Shown here in pieces: positions 20,294-31,808 of a stretch of 64,000 bases of DNA (within the stretch, counting starts at the first letter, position 1; the number at the start of each line of letters is the position of its first letter). Under the pieces are notes generated by a model, which was not told the origin of the DNA, did no database searches, and saw only the letters and a program-made list of their open reading frames with translations. The stretch comes from Trichomonas vaginalis G3 (Eukaryota > Parabasalia > Trichomonadida > Trichomonadidae), in contig NC_067205.1 of the NCBI RefSeq assembly GCF_026262505.1, positions 1,364,001 to 1,428,000 on the forward strand. The letters are read 5' to 3'. The translations under genes and the position numbers were made by a program.

Positions 20294-21726
20294 TATATTC
20301 TGAATCTTGAATGTCTTGGAAATTTTCTTCTTCTTCGCTCTCTGAGGTGAGGATTTCTTCGACTTCTTCTTCGTCATCTGGTGCTACGTGTCCAGCTATA
20401 AATACTTTGTAGAGTCCATCTGGAGGTGTCTGTATTATGAATGTGGTATCGTGTAAGAATACAAACTCAACATCCTGTTTGAATTGGCAATTTGAATTAG
20501 TGAATTCTGCCAATTTTATAGGATGTCCTTTGGTAGCTTTCGGGAAGCTTGAAATACTAACTTTGCCACCGTATGGAACTCTTTCTGGTGTATCTAACGC
20601 TATAGTGGATATGACATGGAAATTGTCTTGAAATTCTGGTAAAGGTTGTATACAATATAACCGTTTTGACTGTCCTGGTTTGGTAAAAAAGTATACGTAA
20701 AAGGACCTTTGCCCATACTCATCCAATTCTTCGAGATAGTTGTAGGTATTGGGGATATATGCTGACATACTCAGCAATTTTCACATTTCGCAAATAAGTT
20801 TGCATATTTTTGGGGAAAAGTCTAATAAATTGGTCGATGGCTTGTAGTGCAATTAGGTTTGCTGTAACAGGCAAGTATTGAACAAACAAGTCCACGAGAA
20901 CACCTGGGTCTTTAACTTCATTTTCAACTGGTTGCAAACTATCCATAACAGACTGAAACACTTCCGAATAATCGGTGTCGTCTTGAATTCCCCATTGGTT
21001 TTTGAGTTTTTCAAGGAGTTGAAGTCTTTTTTTAGCATATTGCCTGCGAACACGTTCAGGTATGGTAGTGTTTTCTTCTGTATTTTCTGTATCTCCTGAT
21101 TGAAATTGCTTCGCGAACGCGAGGTATCTCATCTGGGACCTTGTCGTCATCGATGACGCGCTTGGTTGTTCCTCTGTTGTTTCGTTTGTTTGTATGGTAT
21201 TTTCTTGAGTAGATTGTCTTGAATTGTTGGACAATTGGTTTGCAATTGGAGAAGACTGTAAAACTTGTCCTGTTGTGTCTGGTACAACTGTATCTGTTGT
21301 TTCGTTTGTTTGTATGGTATTTTCTTGAGTAGATTGTCTTGAATTGTTGGACAATTGGTTTGCAATTGGAGAAGACTGTAAAACTTGTCCTGTTGTGTCT
21401 GGTACAACTGTATCTGTTGTTTCGTTTGTTTGTATGGTATTTTCTTGAGTAGAATGTCTTGAATTGTTGGACAATTTGTCTTGAATTGTATGAGGAAGTT
21501 GCTTTGGTATTATAGGAGGTCGTAAGGGTTTTGAGAATGGTGAGACATAAGTTGTAGGAACTTTAACTGCAGAGGTAGTCGACGAATTGTTTGCAATTGT
21601 ATGAGGAAGTTGCTTTGGTATTATAGGAGGTCGTAAGGGTTTTGAGAATGGTGAGACATAAGTTGTAGGAACTTTAACTGCAGAGGTAGTCGACGAATTG
21701 TTTGCGACACTTTTTCTTCCTTCCAT
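20286..21726 (-). pseudogene. Asn/Thr/Gln-rich repeat protein of Polinton R (unknown)
   Basis: Minus-strand gene starting MEGRKSVANNSSTTSAVKVP. The N-terminal half is built of two 37-residue repeats (111-bp DNA period, 21486-21707) and about two and a half 40-residue repeats (120-bp period, 21181-21475). Both are low-complexity, Ser/Thr/Gln/Asn-rich and probably disordered. The C-terminal part is more ordered, with an acidic Glu-rich tail (ESEEEENFQD). The DNA repeats are almost perfect, so they expanded recently. No enzyme motif. A virion surface or scaffold role is possible but only a guess. More than one open stretch. Confidence 0.55.
21181..21707. repeat. Intragenic tandem repeats (120-bp x ~2.5; 111-bp x 2)
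   Basis: The 120-bp unit starts at 21181, 21301 and 21421; the first two copies are identical by eye and the third is partial. The 111-bp unit starts at 21486 and 21597. Both periods are multiples of three, so copy changes keep the frame. Confidence 0.95.
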
Positions 21727-22198
21727 TAGACAAAAATGAACTGTTTTTTTTCGGACTACTCATAGAAAAGTTTAAAATAAACCGTTTTCGTCAACGGAGA
21801 CCCCCTCTATTTTTTATTTTATTTAATAGTTACCGTTGGCAAACCGTTCCATCTCAAATATTGAATGAACTATAAACGTTTTTTGTTTTCTATATATACT
21901 TTTTTGTCCAACGGTCAAACTTTTTACACAACGGTTTTTGAGAGTCGTCGCCGTTGACTTTTTGTAGAGCACTCAAAATAGTATAACTTTGTCCTGACAA
22001 GTAAGGGTCTATCGTCGCTACAGGAAAAGTTACAGGCGTTCCAAGGAAGTATACTTTGAGAAGCCTTTTCCCCCTTATAGAATGAGATAGGACGGTTATT
22101 TTACAAAACTGTCAACACTTTGACCGAGTAGTTTTTTGTGCTGAACAAAAAGTGTCATATAAACATCTGTCAAAAACCGCTTTTTAACTTCACTTAAA
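21727..22198. promoter_or_regulatory. Divergent promoter region with iterated CAACGG/CCGTTG sites
   Basis: A 472-bp region between two divergent genes. It contains at least six AACGG/CCGTT cores (around 21782, 21796, 21831, 21845, 21911, 21938 and 21953), several of them the full (C/T)AACGG or its complement. That is the classic Myb-type recognition core. No gene is seen inside. Confidence 0.45.
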
Positions 22199-23322
22199 AT
22201 GCCACGTAAGCTACGTAAGAATATACGTAAGAGGAAGAGAGCATTGAAACATCCAATAGTAAAACTGACACCACAACAACAGTTGCAACAACAAATGCTG
22301 AATGACCCCACTATGTTGCAACAAATGTCAAGCAATCCTATGCTTTTAAACCGAGTTGTTGGTGCACAGAGTGGAGGTTTAAGAGCGGCACTTTTAGCGA
22401 AAATGGCAGGCTATGGTGGAGCTGCAGACGGAACAGCCTATAACCCTCAAAGTCAAATGAATTTGAGTTCACTCAAAAATCAAATATCAGATGTCAAAAA
22501 GTCAAACATAGACATACAGAAGCAAATAAGTGAAAACGAAAAGAAACTAGAATATGACAGACACACAAAGAAACTCAATGAGTTAAACGTAGAGAAAAAG
22601 AAGAAAGAAGAACAACTGAAAGAACTAAGTACAGAGGAATATGCGAAAAAAGTGTCAGAAAAAGCAGCAGAAGTAGCAAAAATGGAACAAGATGTCATAA
22701 ATTTGAAAAACCATACTACTCAATATAAAATACTGAAAGATGAAGAGATAAAACAAAAAGCCCTGAAGACATATATGGATAGCGATGAGTATAAAAAAGA
22801 AGTTGAAGCAAATGTAAAGGCAGAAAAACTTTTACAGTTGCAAAACCAAACCGTACAGTATGAAAACTTAGCACAAGAAAGTAAAAATAACGACGCAGCA
22901 TGCAAAAGGCAATGAAAAGCGCAGAATATATAAAAGCTAACAATGACTGGTTAGATGCCCAAGCCAACGCTAAAGCAGCCCAACTCATAGGGTCAATAAG
23001 GACAAAAATACAAGCGGATGAAGACAGTTCAAATGAAGCTTTAACAAATGCTGACTTTAAGAACGCTTTCGAAGCTCTTCATAGTAAGGTGAAACAAGTG
23101 AACGACTTCTCATCTGGAAAGAAACTGAAGTCTGAAGGTTTCGACAAAGAGTTAAGAGAAGTAGCACAAAATATGACGAAAATAACAGATGCAGCAACGA
23201 GACAGGCAGTTCAAAGTGCCTATGACGCCGTTAGAGCAACTGTTGTGAAAAGTCAAGAAAAAGAGTTACAACAGACCAAAACAGACCTAGTAAATGCTTT
23301 CTTAAAACGAAAAGTCAGGTAG
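22199..23322 (+). pseudogene. Coiled-coil virion-type protein with basic N-terminus
   Basis: Begins MPRKLRKNIRKRKRALKHPI, a strongly basic head suited to DNA or nuclear contact. A Gln/Met-rich part (QQQLQQQMLNDP) and a Gly-rich link (AKMAGYGGAADGTA) follow. Then come about 250 residues of heptad-like charged helix (EYAKKVSEKAAEVAKMEQD). The next coding stretches (23349-24255, 24403-25377) run in the same direction and may belong to the same or adjacent genes; I cannot tell which. Position just ahead of the capsid gene suggests a structural or core role. Broken. Confidence 0.5.
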
Positions 23323-23348
23323 GACATTACGCTGCAGATGGAACATAT

Positions 23349-24255
23349 GTGCCAGCTGGTGGAACTTATATACCACCAAACCCTCCAAGAGAAGCACCTG
23401 CACCAGGACTACCTAAACATTTACATCGTCACATGGACACAGACACAGGCATGCACCAAAACCAACACAAAACCAGCACAACAACCACCTCACAACCAGC
23501 ACAGCAACCAACAGTTCAAAACCCTGCACAACAACACCACAAACAGAGCAAGGACATAAAAGAAGTAGAGAACAAGGAAACCAAGAATTCTTAAAAATGC
23601 TTAAAGAAGAGTGTGGTTTCCCAGATACTGTTGACTTTAGTGACAGATATAAAGAAGCTATTGGAAAGTTCAAGGATGGAAATACTGACCCGAACCTATT
23701 TAGCTTTATGGCTCAGCACCAAAACGGATATAATCTCAAACCTGGAAAATACAAGCTCGCTAAGGGATATGATTTAATAGCATATCATCCAAATGACATG
23801 GAATTTACTCCGAGATATTTGATGTCAGAGCTAAATGACAATTCAACTTTCGTCATGAAACGCGTAAAAAATAGAGACGGAACGAAAGAACAAAAGCTTA
23901 TGAATGCGGATGACGTAGATAGGGAAATTGTTGAAAACGGTCTCGGAATATATGAAATGCCAGCAGATGAGGTACAAGAAACTCCACAGGAAGAATAGTT
24001 CAGATACAACCAGACATGGAAGAAATAGTTCAGCAACAACAGCTAGAAGAGCCTGAAGGAAACGAACAAGTCACTCCTTTGGAAACTAACTTCACAGAAC
24101 TAGATGAAGATTTGGAACAGCCGAAAAATCTTGACCCTCAACAAGAGTATGCGGAGAATATGGAATATTTCCAAGAGTCTAAAAAAAATTCGGCTGACAT
24201 AGTAGAAGAATATCGAAAAATGTTTGCCGACATACAAAAGACTCCAACCAGATGA
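23349..24255 (+). pseudogene. Unknown coding region, Pro/His/Gln-rich then acidic
   Basis: Several plus-strand open stretches in tandem. The first is Pro/Thr/His/Gln-rich (PPNPPREAPAPGLPKHLHRH) and probably disordered. The second looks folded (LKPGKYKLAKGYDLIAYHPN). The third is very acidic (LETNFTELDEDLEQPKN). They lie between the coiled-coil gene and the 24403-25377 gene with no intergenic spacing. No domain recognised. Broken. Confidence 0.4.
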
Positions 24256-24402
24256 AAATATTCAGCATAGAATGGAAGAACTGAAAGAAAATGTACACAA
24301 ATACAACAACCCTTTTTACTTACGAGCATTTAACGTTCAATCTTCGGATGAACTCGGTGAAATAAAAGGTTAAATTTCAAGAAAACATATAGAAATGAAA
24401 CA

Positions 24403-25377
24403 TTGTTTAAAGTTCATTCAGAACCTAACCAAGATGGAAACAAACCTACTTTTGTTTCTGCAGACGATGGAACTACAATGAGATGGGGTCATAAAGCTAA
24501 TCCAGATAGGTGGTTCATAAACTTACAACCACAATTCCAAGAAGTTGTAGACGCAATGGAAGTCAATGGTGAACCAGATATAGCTGGTATTTTCAGCGCG
24601 GCTTTAATGCCATTGAAAGATATGAAACATGCAGATATTTTGGACCAGTATGAAATGAACATGGCTGATGGAAATATAACACCTGACGTTCTAGAACATT
24701 TATCTCAAAGAACTACACAGAACCATAGAGATGGTATATTTGGTGAAGAGTTTAGAAAGAAAGTTAGGGAGGGAGAAGGAAGAGAACCTATTGTACATGA
24801 CCTTGCAAACGAAAGTTTACAAAATGTCATAAAAACTTACTTTGCAGACAATGAACCGAGAAGGGATGAATATTTAAGAAAACTCAAATGGACAGTACCA
24901 AATGAAATGTTAGTATTGAAAAACATGTTCCTTGACAAAATAAAACCAACTACAGAAATAAACGACGCAAGACTGAAAGATTGGGTAAAAGCTTTCCCAT
25001 TCACAAAAGATATAGTTGGTAACATGGAAAGAAAACCAGAATGGCTACAAAAACATATATTTGGAAACGAGCTTATTCCATATGGACAGGCACTGTTTGA
25101 AGAGCTTGAACCAGAAACTCAGGAAAGAGTCATGCAAACAATACGCGAAGACTCAAATACAGACTATGACAAACTCTTTCTAGGATATAGGTTACCTGAG
25201 ATGGGCGACCAGAGCCAAAAGGCAAAAAGGACATGGGAAATTTGCAACATACTAGATGAACATAATGCAAAGATGCAACAACTTCAAGCAGAGGGCAATG
25301 AAGGAAAAAGAAGAGTTAAAAACTCAGTCAGGAAGAAAGTAAAGCTTGGTCCACGTGGGTTCTATTATGACATATAA
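24403..25377 (+). pseudogene. Unknown ~320-residue protein upstream of the capsid gene
   Basis: A long open stretch with well-mixed, folded-looking composition: RWGHKANPDRWFINLQPQF near residue 28, then alpha-helical segments. It ends in a basic tail (KRRVKNSVRKKVKLGPRGF). It ends 33 bp before the capsid gene. Its N-terminus is unclear, because coding-like sequence continues upstream. The basic C-terminus may be a nuclear-localising or DNA-binding tail. Family not recognised; a minor capsid or scaffold role is a contextual guess. Confidence 0.5.
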
Positions 25378-25409
25378 ATCCAACTATTCTATATTTTTAC
25401 TCATATGAA

Positions 25410-26868
25410 ATGTACGCCGCTCAGAATATAACGCCAACAGTTTTGGATGCTATGAATGGAAATGTTTCCGAATGGTATAACGAATGCGACAATGCCATTA
25501 GAAGGTCAGAAATAGTTCCTGGAACTTACGAATATACAACTGCTGTTTCTTATGGAAACGTAGGTGAGTTTGGAGAAGGTTCTTCAACAACAGTAGATAT
25601 TGCTTGCGACAGGTTTCATATAATTTCTATTGACAACTCTTTCTTATACGTGGAACAAGACATTGAAATAAAACCTTCTGCCAAGTTGTCTGACAAGAAA
25701 GGTTGCAATGGAATTTTCTATGTCGGATACCAATATGCTCCAGAAGTTTTCATGGGATATAAGATATATTCTAACTCTGACTTAGTTCAAACAGTAACAT
25801 GGGCAAACTATGAATGGTTCGCTTTGAGAAACTCAGTACAACCACAAGCTAGAGAACAAACAGACCAGTATGCAACTATTGAGAAAATAAGAAGACTTGA
25901 CCCTAACGTTCCAGGAGTTTATGTTAACCTTTCTGGTTCAGATGGAAATGCAGCACTAAAGTAAAACTGAAACTTAGAGTTCCTTTGTCATCTTTCCTCA
26001 TCTTCAGGTTTTTAAGATACTTGCCAAACTGGGCAGGAAAAATTTCTATCGAACTTACTCCAAGCAAAAATAACTTAGTCATTGCACCAACACAAGACCC
26101 ATTCACTCTTACTGTAGCTGGAACTGTGGAGCCAATTCGCCGACTTTTGCAAAGACAAAGTTGACTTAGACTTTGGTTTCTCAAACCTCAACACTGAAGT
26201 AAACTATTATTTCAATGCTGCTGGAACTGCTTGGGACCCAGTTAAGTTCACATGCGAAAAGTTTGAATGCAAGAGAATAGAAAGCAGACTTGCAGTCTAT
26301 ATGTTGGACCCAGATATTTCAAATGCTTTAGCTGCCAAATATATTGCAGTTCCACTTATGTTCCCTATACACCAAATATCTGTCAAAGACTTTGCAGGTG
26401 AAGTTGGAAACCAAAGTGCTGACCCAGGTGCAAGAACAGATATTGCTTTAACAACTGCAATGAAACATGCAGATACTATGTTTGTACTGTTCAGACGAAC
26501 TATAAATGACTATTCTTGTTTCTACAACCCTGGTATTAAATACCATATAAACATAGATGGCAAATATTATCCAAGAGAAGAATATTCTACAGTTGAGGAT
26601 ATGAGGTCATACAACTTGACATTAGATGCTATGAACTTTAACAACAACTTCACAACAACCATTAACCCTGAAATGCAAAGTTCTATTATGCCATATGTGA
26701 AAGTATGGACCATACAGGAGTCAAAAAACTCAATATACAAATGGAGACCGTTCAAACTTTTGGCTTGGCATTCCATTTGCTGACTCAGAAGACTTTATGG
26801 GTGGTATTTCAACTGTTGGTACAGTTCAAATACAATATACTGGTGACAGAGACGGTCCAATGAATTGA
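25410..26868 (+). pseudogene. Major capsid protein (double jelly roll) of Polinton R
   Basis: Starts MYAAQNITPTVLDAMNGNVS. About 485 codons, the right size for a Polinton capsid protein. The beta-rich N-terminal half contains CDRFHIISIDNSFLYVEQDI. The second half holds PGIKYHINIDGKYYPREEYS, the strand-loop signature near the end of the second jelly roll in Polinton and related capsids. It ends with GTVQIQYTGDRDGPMN. Known role: hexameric capsomers of an icosahedral shell. It is followed within about 5 kb by the packaging ATPase. Broken. Confidence rests on motif, length and order. Confidence 0.75.
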
Positions 26869-27320
26869 AAGCAAAGAAGTTTACAAAACCAATAGCACTT
26901 TTCACGGAAGATGCTCTTTTGAAATTCGTTCGATGAAACCTGCTGGGGCTCCTCAGATTGGTAACGACAGCTTCCATCGAGCAGATTTTGGCAGCAGGTC
27001 AGTAAGTTGTTCTTGAACTGACTTCTCTCCGTCAAATATTGACAGTACGCCAGTTTTGACATAAAATTGTATTATAAACTTACCTTTAGAAATATCGGTC
27101 AGTTTTGTTGTTATATTTTTGTCAACGTCAAGAACTTTCACCATCTCGGTTATACCAACTTTCTTTGCTTTATGAAAATATTTTGGTTCAGCAAAGACTG
27201 CTATTCTATAACATTTTCCATTGTTTGTAAAGAACTATTCTGTCAATGAACTTGTATTGTTTGTGTGTGTAAACTTTGTTCTGCTTCAATTCGAAGAGAT
27301 ACTCAAATACGTCCATCTTT
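26869..27320 (-). pseudogene. Unknown minus-strand coding remnant
   Basis: Coding-like minus-strand sequence with KGKFIIQFYVKTGVLSIFDG and LTDLLPKSARWKLSLP stretches. It lies between the plus-strand capsid gene and the next plus-strand gene, convergent with the former. I do not recognise it, and it is clearly broken. Confidence 0.35.
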
Positions 27321-27334
27321 TTATTCTAAGTAAA

Positions 27335-27822
27335 ATGTCATTTCCGAAAAATAGAAGCGTAAGTGTTTCAAAAGGTTTAATGGCGGTGGCAGATGTGAAG
27401 TTAAATTCACCAACTCAAACAAACAGTCAAAGTGTTGTTGTCAATGTCAAAGAAAAGATGTTGAAGTGGGGAAACCATACGAAGACGAAGATGGTATAAC
27501 AATAGTTCCTGTAAAAGAACAACCAACATACCCTGAAGTTAGCAGAGACTTAAGTTCTGTTGCAGATATTCGAAACGACTACCAACAACTTAAAGACAAA
27601 CTTAAAACTCAGGAGAAGATTTGTCAAGCTTTGGGTATAATGTTAAACTTGGTCGAGCACAACCCTGTAAAAGTGAACTCATATGTCATTGCACCTCATG
27701 AAGTTTTGAAAGAACTATTGAAACTTTTGACAGAGGCAGACGATATAAACATCAAAGAAATAGAACCGACGTTAGTTGCTGTGGTGTTTCATATAATGTC
27801 ATTGACAAGATATACGTTATGA
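27335..27822 (+). pseudogene. Unknown ~160-residue protein with helical C-terminus
   Basis: Start chosen at the ATG at 27335 (MSFPKNRSVSVSKGLMAVAD), which follows the T-rich leader TTTTTATTCTAAGTAAA seen before other genes of this element. The N-terminal part is polar. The C-terminal part is helical (YQQLKDKLKTQEKICQALGI, VLKELLKLLTEADDI). Unknown function; broken. Confidence 0.4.
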
Positions 27823-27918
27823 AAGGAGGTGAAACGTTGAACTTAAAATATAGTTTCCCAGACGTCATAAAAATATTTGACGACCACAACATTTCATTAA
27901 AATTTACTTGCTAAGTAA

Positions 27919-28713
27919 ATGGCAGAAGACATAGTGGTTTATACTATTACGACTAAAAACCCTGAGTCATATAATTCTATAACAACAAACTTACAAAGTC
28001 CTCAAGGACGATATTGTAAACTGACCTTAAACACGATGACGACTAAAGCCTGTTTTGCTCTTTTGACACCAGAAGACTTTGTTGTTGTGAATGGTAAAAA
28101 ATACTCTTTGAAGATACTTACTCAGATATACCACCAACAGGTTTTGTTGACTTATTTAATACTTTAAGGACGGATGTAACATGTGCTGCAACTAGAGCAG
28201 GTTTCATTATGTTTGGATGTCCGACTGAGTTTACTATAAACGATATGAGCTATAATACAAAACTTATATCTGGTTTTTACTACCAACAGTTTCCTATAAC
28301 AGGAAAAGGTGTCATACAAGGTGTCTGTTCCATTGACTTTAAGTACACCTATTTTATATATTGTTTCAAACTTAGGTTCAAAGTGCTATTCGAATGTCGA
28401 CAGAAACTACTATGACCAAAAGATACTCATGCGTATAAACAACACTTTCTCTGCTGGTTTGCCTATTGTTCATTCGAATGCAGAGTTTTCAGCTTTAGTA
28501 AACTCAAACACTTTAGCAAACATAAACTTAACCTTAGTTGACGCAAACTTTGTTCCTGTAAAACTTTTATGTCCTATGTATTTGTCAATGACGGCAGAAA
28601 GTTTCGAATTGGAAGATGCAACTGGTGAAAGTATTGTATTACAAGAACAACTTCAACAACAAATAGCTCAAGAACAACAAATGCAACAAATGGAACAACA
28701 AAGTCAAGAATAA
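27919..28713 (+). pseudogene. Unknown ~260-residue protein, possible minor capsid protein
   Basis: Begins MAEDIVVYTITTKNPESYNS. It has many beta-strand-like segments (GRYCKLTLNTMTTKACFALL, LANINLTLVDANFVPVKLLC) and a C-terminal Gln-rich amphipathic tail (QEQLQQQIAQEQQMQQMEQQ). Size, beta content and place between capsid and helicase genes are compatible with a single-jelly-roll penton-type protein. That is inference; no signature motif is present. Broken. Confidence 0.45.
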
Positions 28714-28742
28714 AAAAATATATTTTTTTTATTTTTATAAAA

Positions 28743-30051
28743 ATGTACAGAATAGATGTTTCAGATTTTTATGACTTCCAAGCATTCAGAAATATGTGTC
28801 CATTTAGAGACTATAACAAAGCAGTCGAGAATTTGAAACGTTTAGTCATTTATGTCGACTCTGCCCCAGAATGTTATGTCATGAAAGAATGGGATGTTGT
28901 CTTTAACAAACCAAGAGCAACAATAGTTTCAGAACAAGAATGTAGACAGAAACTTAAGAAAATAAAAGTCGTACAAGTTGGATGAAGATGTTAGATGCTT
29001 GGGATATCTTATTGTCAAAGTTAGAAGATTTTTCAGTTCGTGGTATAAAGTTCTATACACCTTCTCCAAACTTCTATTCTATCTTCACTGGATATAAATA
29101 CGAACAAGTAGAATGGAAAGAAAATATTATAGAAGCTTGGTTAGACCATGTCAAAGAAATTATATGCAATGGAAACGAAAAGTCTATGAGTATATCTTAT
29201 GTTGGTTTGCAAACATCTTACAACATCCAAGTGCTAAAAATGAAACTGCTCTCATTATAATTGGAAAACAAGGAACTGGTAAGAACACTTTCTTTACAGA
29301 TATTTTGTGCAAACTGTTAGAAGGTATTCGAACCGAATATGACAAACTTAGAAAACATCTGCGGTAAATTTAACTCTTCAATAGAGAATATGAAACTTAT
29401 AGTTGCAATGAACTTCAAAGTATAGATACAACAAAAGTTTTGAACTCAGATGCTTTGAAGAGTCTTATAACAGACAAAGTTGGAGTTGTTGAAAGAAAAT
29501 ATAAAGACCAAAGAGTTTGTGAAAATGTTGCAAATTTCATCATGGTTTCAAACAATGCCGTTCCGATGAAGTTAGAAAGTTCTGACAGAAGATATGTAGT
29601 TGTCAGAACGTCAGATTCTCATATGCAAGATACAGAATATTTTGACGACTTAGCAGAAACTTTGACACCTAACTTTTACAACCACTTGTTCTCATATTTC
29701 ATGACATTAGATATTTCTAAGTTCAATCCAAGACAAATTCCACATACCGAAGAAAGACAAACATTGTTAGAAGCAAACAAGAGTGTATATGAACTGTTTA
29801 TAGATGAGACTAACTTTGAGTGTTTAGATGAAAGGTCATTGTACGATTCATATAAACAATATTGTCAAGAGTATGGTTATATGGCAGCTTCTAAACGTAC
29901 ATTCTTGGCAAATGTCAAAAGTCTTTTAGATGTTCAGAACGGCGTATATACAAAGAAAAATTTTTTGAGTAAATTTAAAAAAAATATTTTTTTATCCGAT
30001 AGAAAAGATGACGAAATATATTTCAGTCAACAAGTACATGTCAGGACTTAA
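28743..30051 (+). pseudogene. SF3 (D5-like) helicase of Polinton R
   Basis: Starts MYRIDVSDFYDFQAFRNMCP after an AT-rich leader. The ATPase core has a clear Walker A, IIIGKQGTGKNTFFTDIL. The downstream half has NFIMVSNN and SDRRYVVVR, which line up with the fossil helicase at 3410-4078, and a C-terminal basic winged-helix-like part. SF3 helicases act with protein-primed PolB in element replication. It is shorter than D5-type primase-helicases, so a primase domain is probably absent. Broken in more than one place. Confidence 0.75.
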
Positions 30052-30426
30052 AGAAGAACTAGACCCATTCGCTTATTTGAATGTTTACTTCTACCATTTT
30101 GAAAAGTCTACATTTGACAAAGTTTGGAACATCGAACCAGTTAAGTTTGCTATTGTGACTAAAAATGGTGCGAAATTTGAAGACTTAGACATAGAAGGTT
30201 TGTTAGCAGTCAAAGAAAATTTTGACAGAAGGTTTCAAACCTTAAAGAAGGCAAAGCATACAAACTTGTTATACCTTATGAACCAAAGAAAGCAGACGAC
30301 TATGAATATTATGAGTCTAAGATAGTTGAAGTTCAAGGTAAATTGGGTAAAAAGATTTTAGAGTCTAAGCCAGTGTTTGCTCCTAAAGAGGAAGAGAACA
30401 TTGACATTGACCCAGAAATGTTCTAA
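30008..30426 (+). pseudogene. Unknown ~135-residue protein overlapping helicase end
   Basis: Begins MTKYISVNKYMSGLKEELDP inside the last codons of the helicase region, an overlap of about 44 nt. It looks folded: YLNVYFYHFEKSTFDKVWNI and VKFAIVTKNGAKFEDLDIEG. It continues to a Glu/Lys-rich acidic end (PEMF) at 30426. It is not recognised. The tight overlap suggests co-expression with the helicase. Broken. Confidence 0.4.
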
Positions 30427-30442
30427 AAATAAAATTTTATTT

Positions 30443-30895
30443 TTACATGTCAAATTTCTTTTTCTCTGGAACTGGTTCAGGTTCTTTCTTCTCTTCTTCT
30501 ACTTTCTTTTCTTTCTTTTCTTTCTTCTTCTTCTTTTCTGGTGGAGTTATGTCAAACTTCTCAGAACCATATTTTGTAAAAGTCTTTGTCCTTTAATAGC
30601 TCTTCTATTCTGTTTTCTATTTCATCTTCAAGAACAGCGCATGTGTCTTCTTTGCATTCTAAGAACTTTTGTTGGACTTCATCTTTCCAATCGGCGTCAT
30701 CTCTGTCAACAAGTCTGTCATTGACAAATTTTAAGACTTCTCTGCCTAATGTTTTATGGTTCTTGTCATATTCCCAGAAACAGAACTTTAGAACAAATTC
30801 ACCTTTCTTGTTTACACTATGTAAGATTTTATGGTCGACAGATGTTTTGCTGTCAAAAAGCTTGTCTCGAATATAGATAGCGAAATCGCTAGACA
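30443..30895 (-). pseudogene. Unknown charged protein with Lys/Glu-rich tail
   Basis: Minus-strand gene whose ATG at 30895 faces the ATPase ATG at 30933, leaving only 37 bp for two promoters. N-terminal SSDFAIYIRDKLFDSKTSVD and VLKFCFWEYDKNHKTLGREV look folded. A helical acidic part follows (LECKEDTCAVLEDEIENRIE), then a Lys/Glu-rich low-complexity C-terminus encoded by the TCT/CTT-rich tract at 30485-30540. Function unknown. Broken. Confidence 0.45.
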
Positions 30896-30932
30896 TTTTC
30901 AAAAAGATAAAAATTTTAATTTTTCTAAAAAT

Positions 30933-31808
30933 ATGTTAGAAAAAAAGTTTGCTGACATTGACAAGAAATTTGAGAATGTTTTAAACAAGAACAAGAGGAA
31001 GTTAGAAAATGCTCAGATAAAACCCATACATGACAAGTTCTTATTTGCTCAGAATGGTATAACAGGTCTAATTGCACCACCTGGGTCGGGTAAGACTTTC
31101 ACTTATCTTAAAATGGCTGCACAACAACAAGAACTAGATGAGAAGAACCCATTCTATGAGTTAGTTGTTATTTGTAGTACTTCTGGTCAATTTGACCAAA
31201 CCGTCAATTCGTTCAAAGATATTATAAAGAAGTCTAAGTTAGTATGTATAAAGGATACTGAGTTGTTAGATTGGATAAAGAAGTACCAAAGAAGAGTTTT
31301 GAAGTACAATGCTATAAATGAGTATGTCAATTCGAAGTTTAAAGACCCAAATGAGGAAATGCAGAGAATATTAGAGAAGAAACACTTCAGAAACAAACAG
31401 AAAGAGATAGAATACATTTCGAAGAAATTGCAATCTTACGATTGGAAGACTTACCCTCATAGATGTCTTCTTATCTTAGATGACTTTGCTTCTCATCCTT
31501 TGTTAAAGAACAGAGAACAAGACATGTGTCGAATTCTTAAGAAGCTCAGACACTTTAACATCTCAGTTGTCATTTGTGTACAGACAGCAAAGAGTTTAAG
31601 TAAGGATGTTAAAAGAATACTTACTGATATCATACTTTTCCCTGGATTGTCCGAAGACGATTTCATGGAACTTATGAAAGAGTCCATGGCAGGTAAGTTT
31701 GACAGACATGAACTATGGGAGAAGTACAAAGTCATACAAGACCCTCATACTTCTTTCAGAATTCACATCTACGCGAACAAAGTTCAAATTGTAAAAAGTC
31801 AAGCTTGA
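30933..31808 (+). CDS. DNA-packaging ATPase (A32/FtsK-HerA type) of Polinton R
   Basis: Start placed at the ATG at 30933, after the leader TTTTAATTTTTCTAAAAAT; the frame is open further upstream but that part overlaps the divergent gene. 291 residues. Walker A is LIAPPGSGKTFTYLK near residue 50. Walker B is CLLILDDFASHP near 190. ISVVICVQTAKSL, the sensor strand with Gln, lies about 45 residues on. The order and spacing match Polinton and A32 packaging ATPases, which translocate the genome into capsids. It appears whole, unlike most large genes of this element. Confidence 0.85.
   Translation: MLEKKFADIDKKFENVLNKNKRKLENAQIKPIHDKFLFAQNGITGLIAPPGSGKTFTYLKMAAQQQELDEKNPFYELVVICSTSGQFDQTVNSFKDIIKKSKLVCIKDTELLDWIKKYQRRVLKYNAINEYVNSKFKDPNEEMQRILEKKHFRNKQKEIEYISKKLQSYDWKTYPHRCLLILDDFASHPLLKNREQDMCRILKKLRHFNISVVICVQTAKSLSKDVKRILTDIILFPGLSEDDFMELMKESMAGKFDRHELWEKYKVIQDPHTSFRIHIYANKVQIVKSQA

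Noticed and set aside
23413-23673. Cys/Val-rich minus-strand frame
   Set aside because: Antisense of the Pro/His/Gln-rich plus-strand coding stretch.
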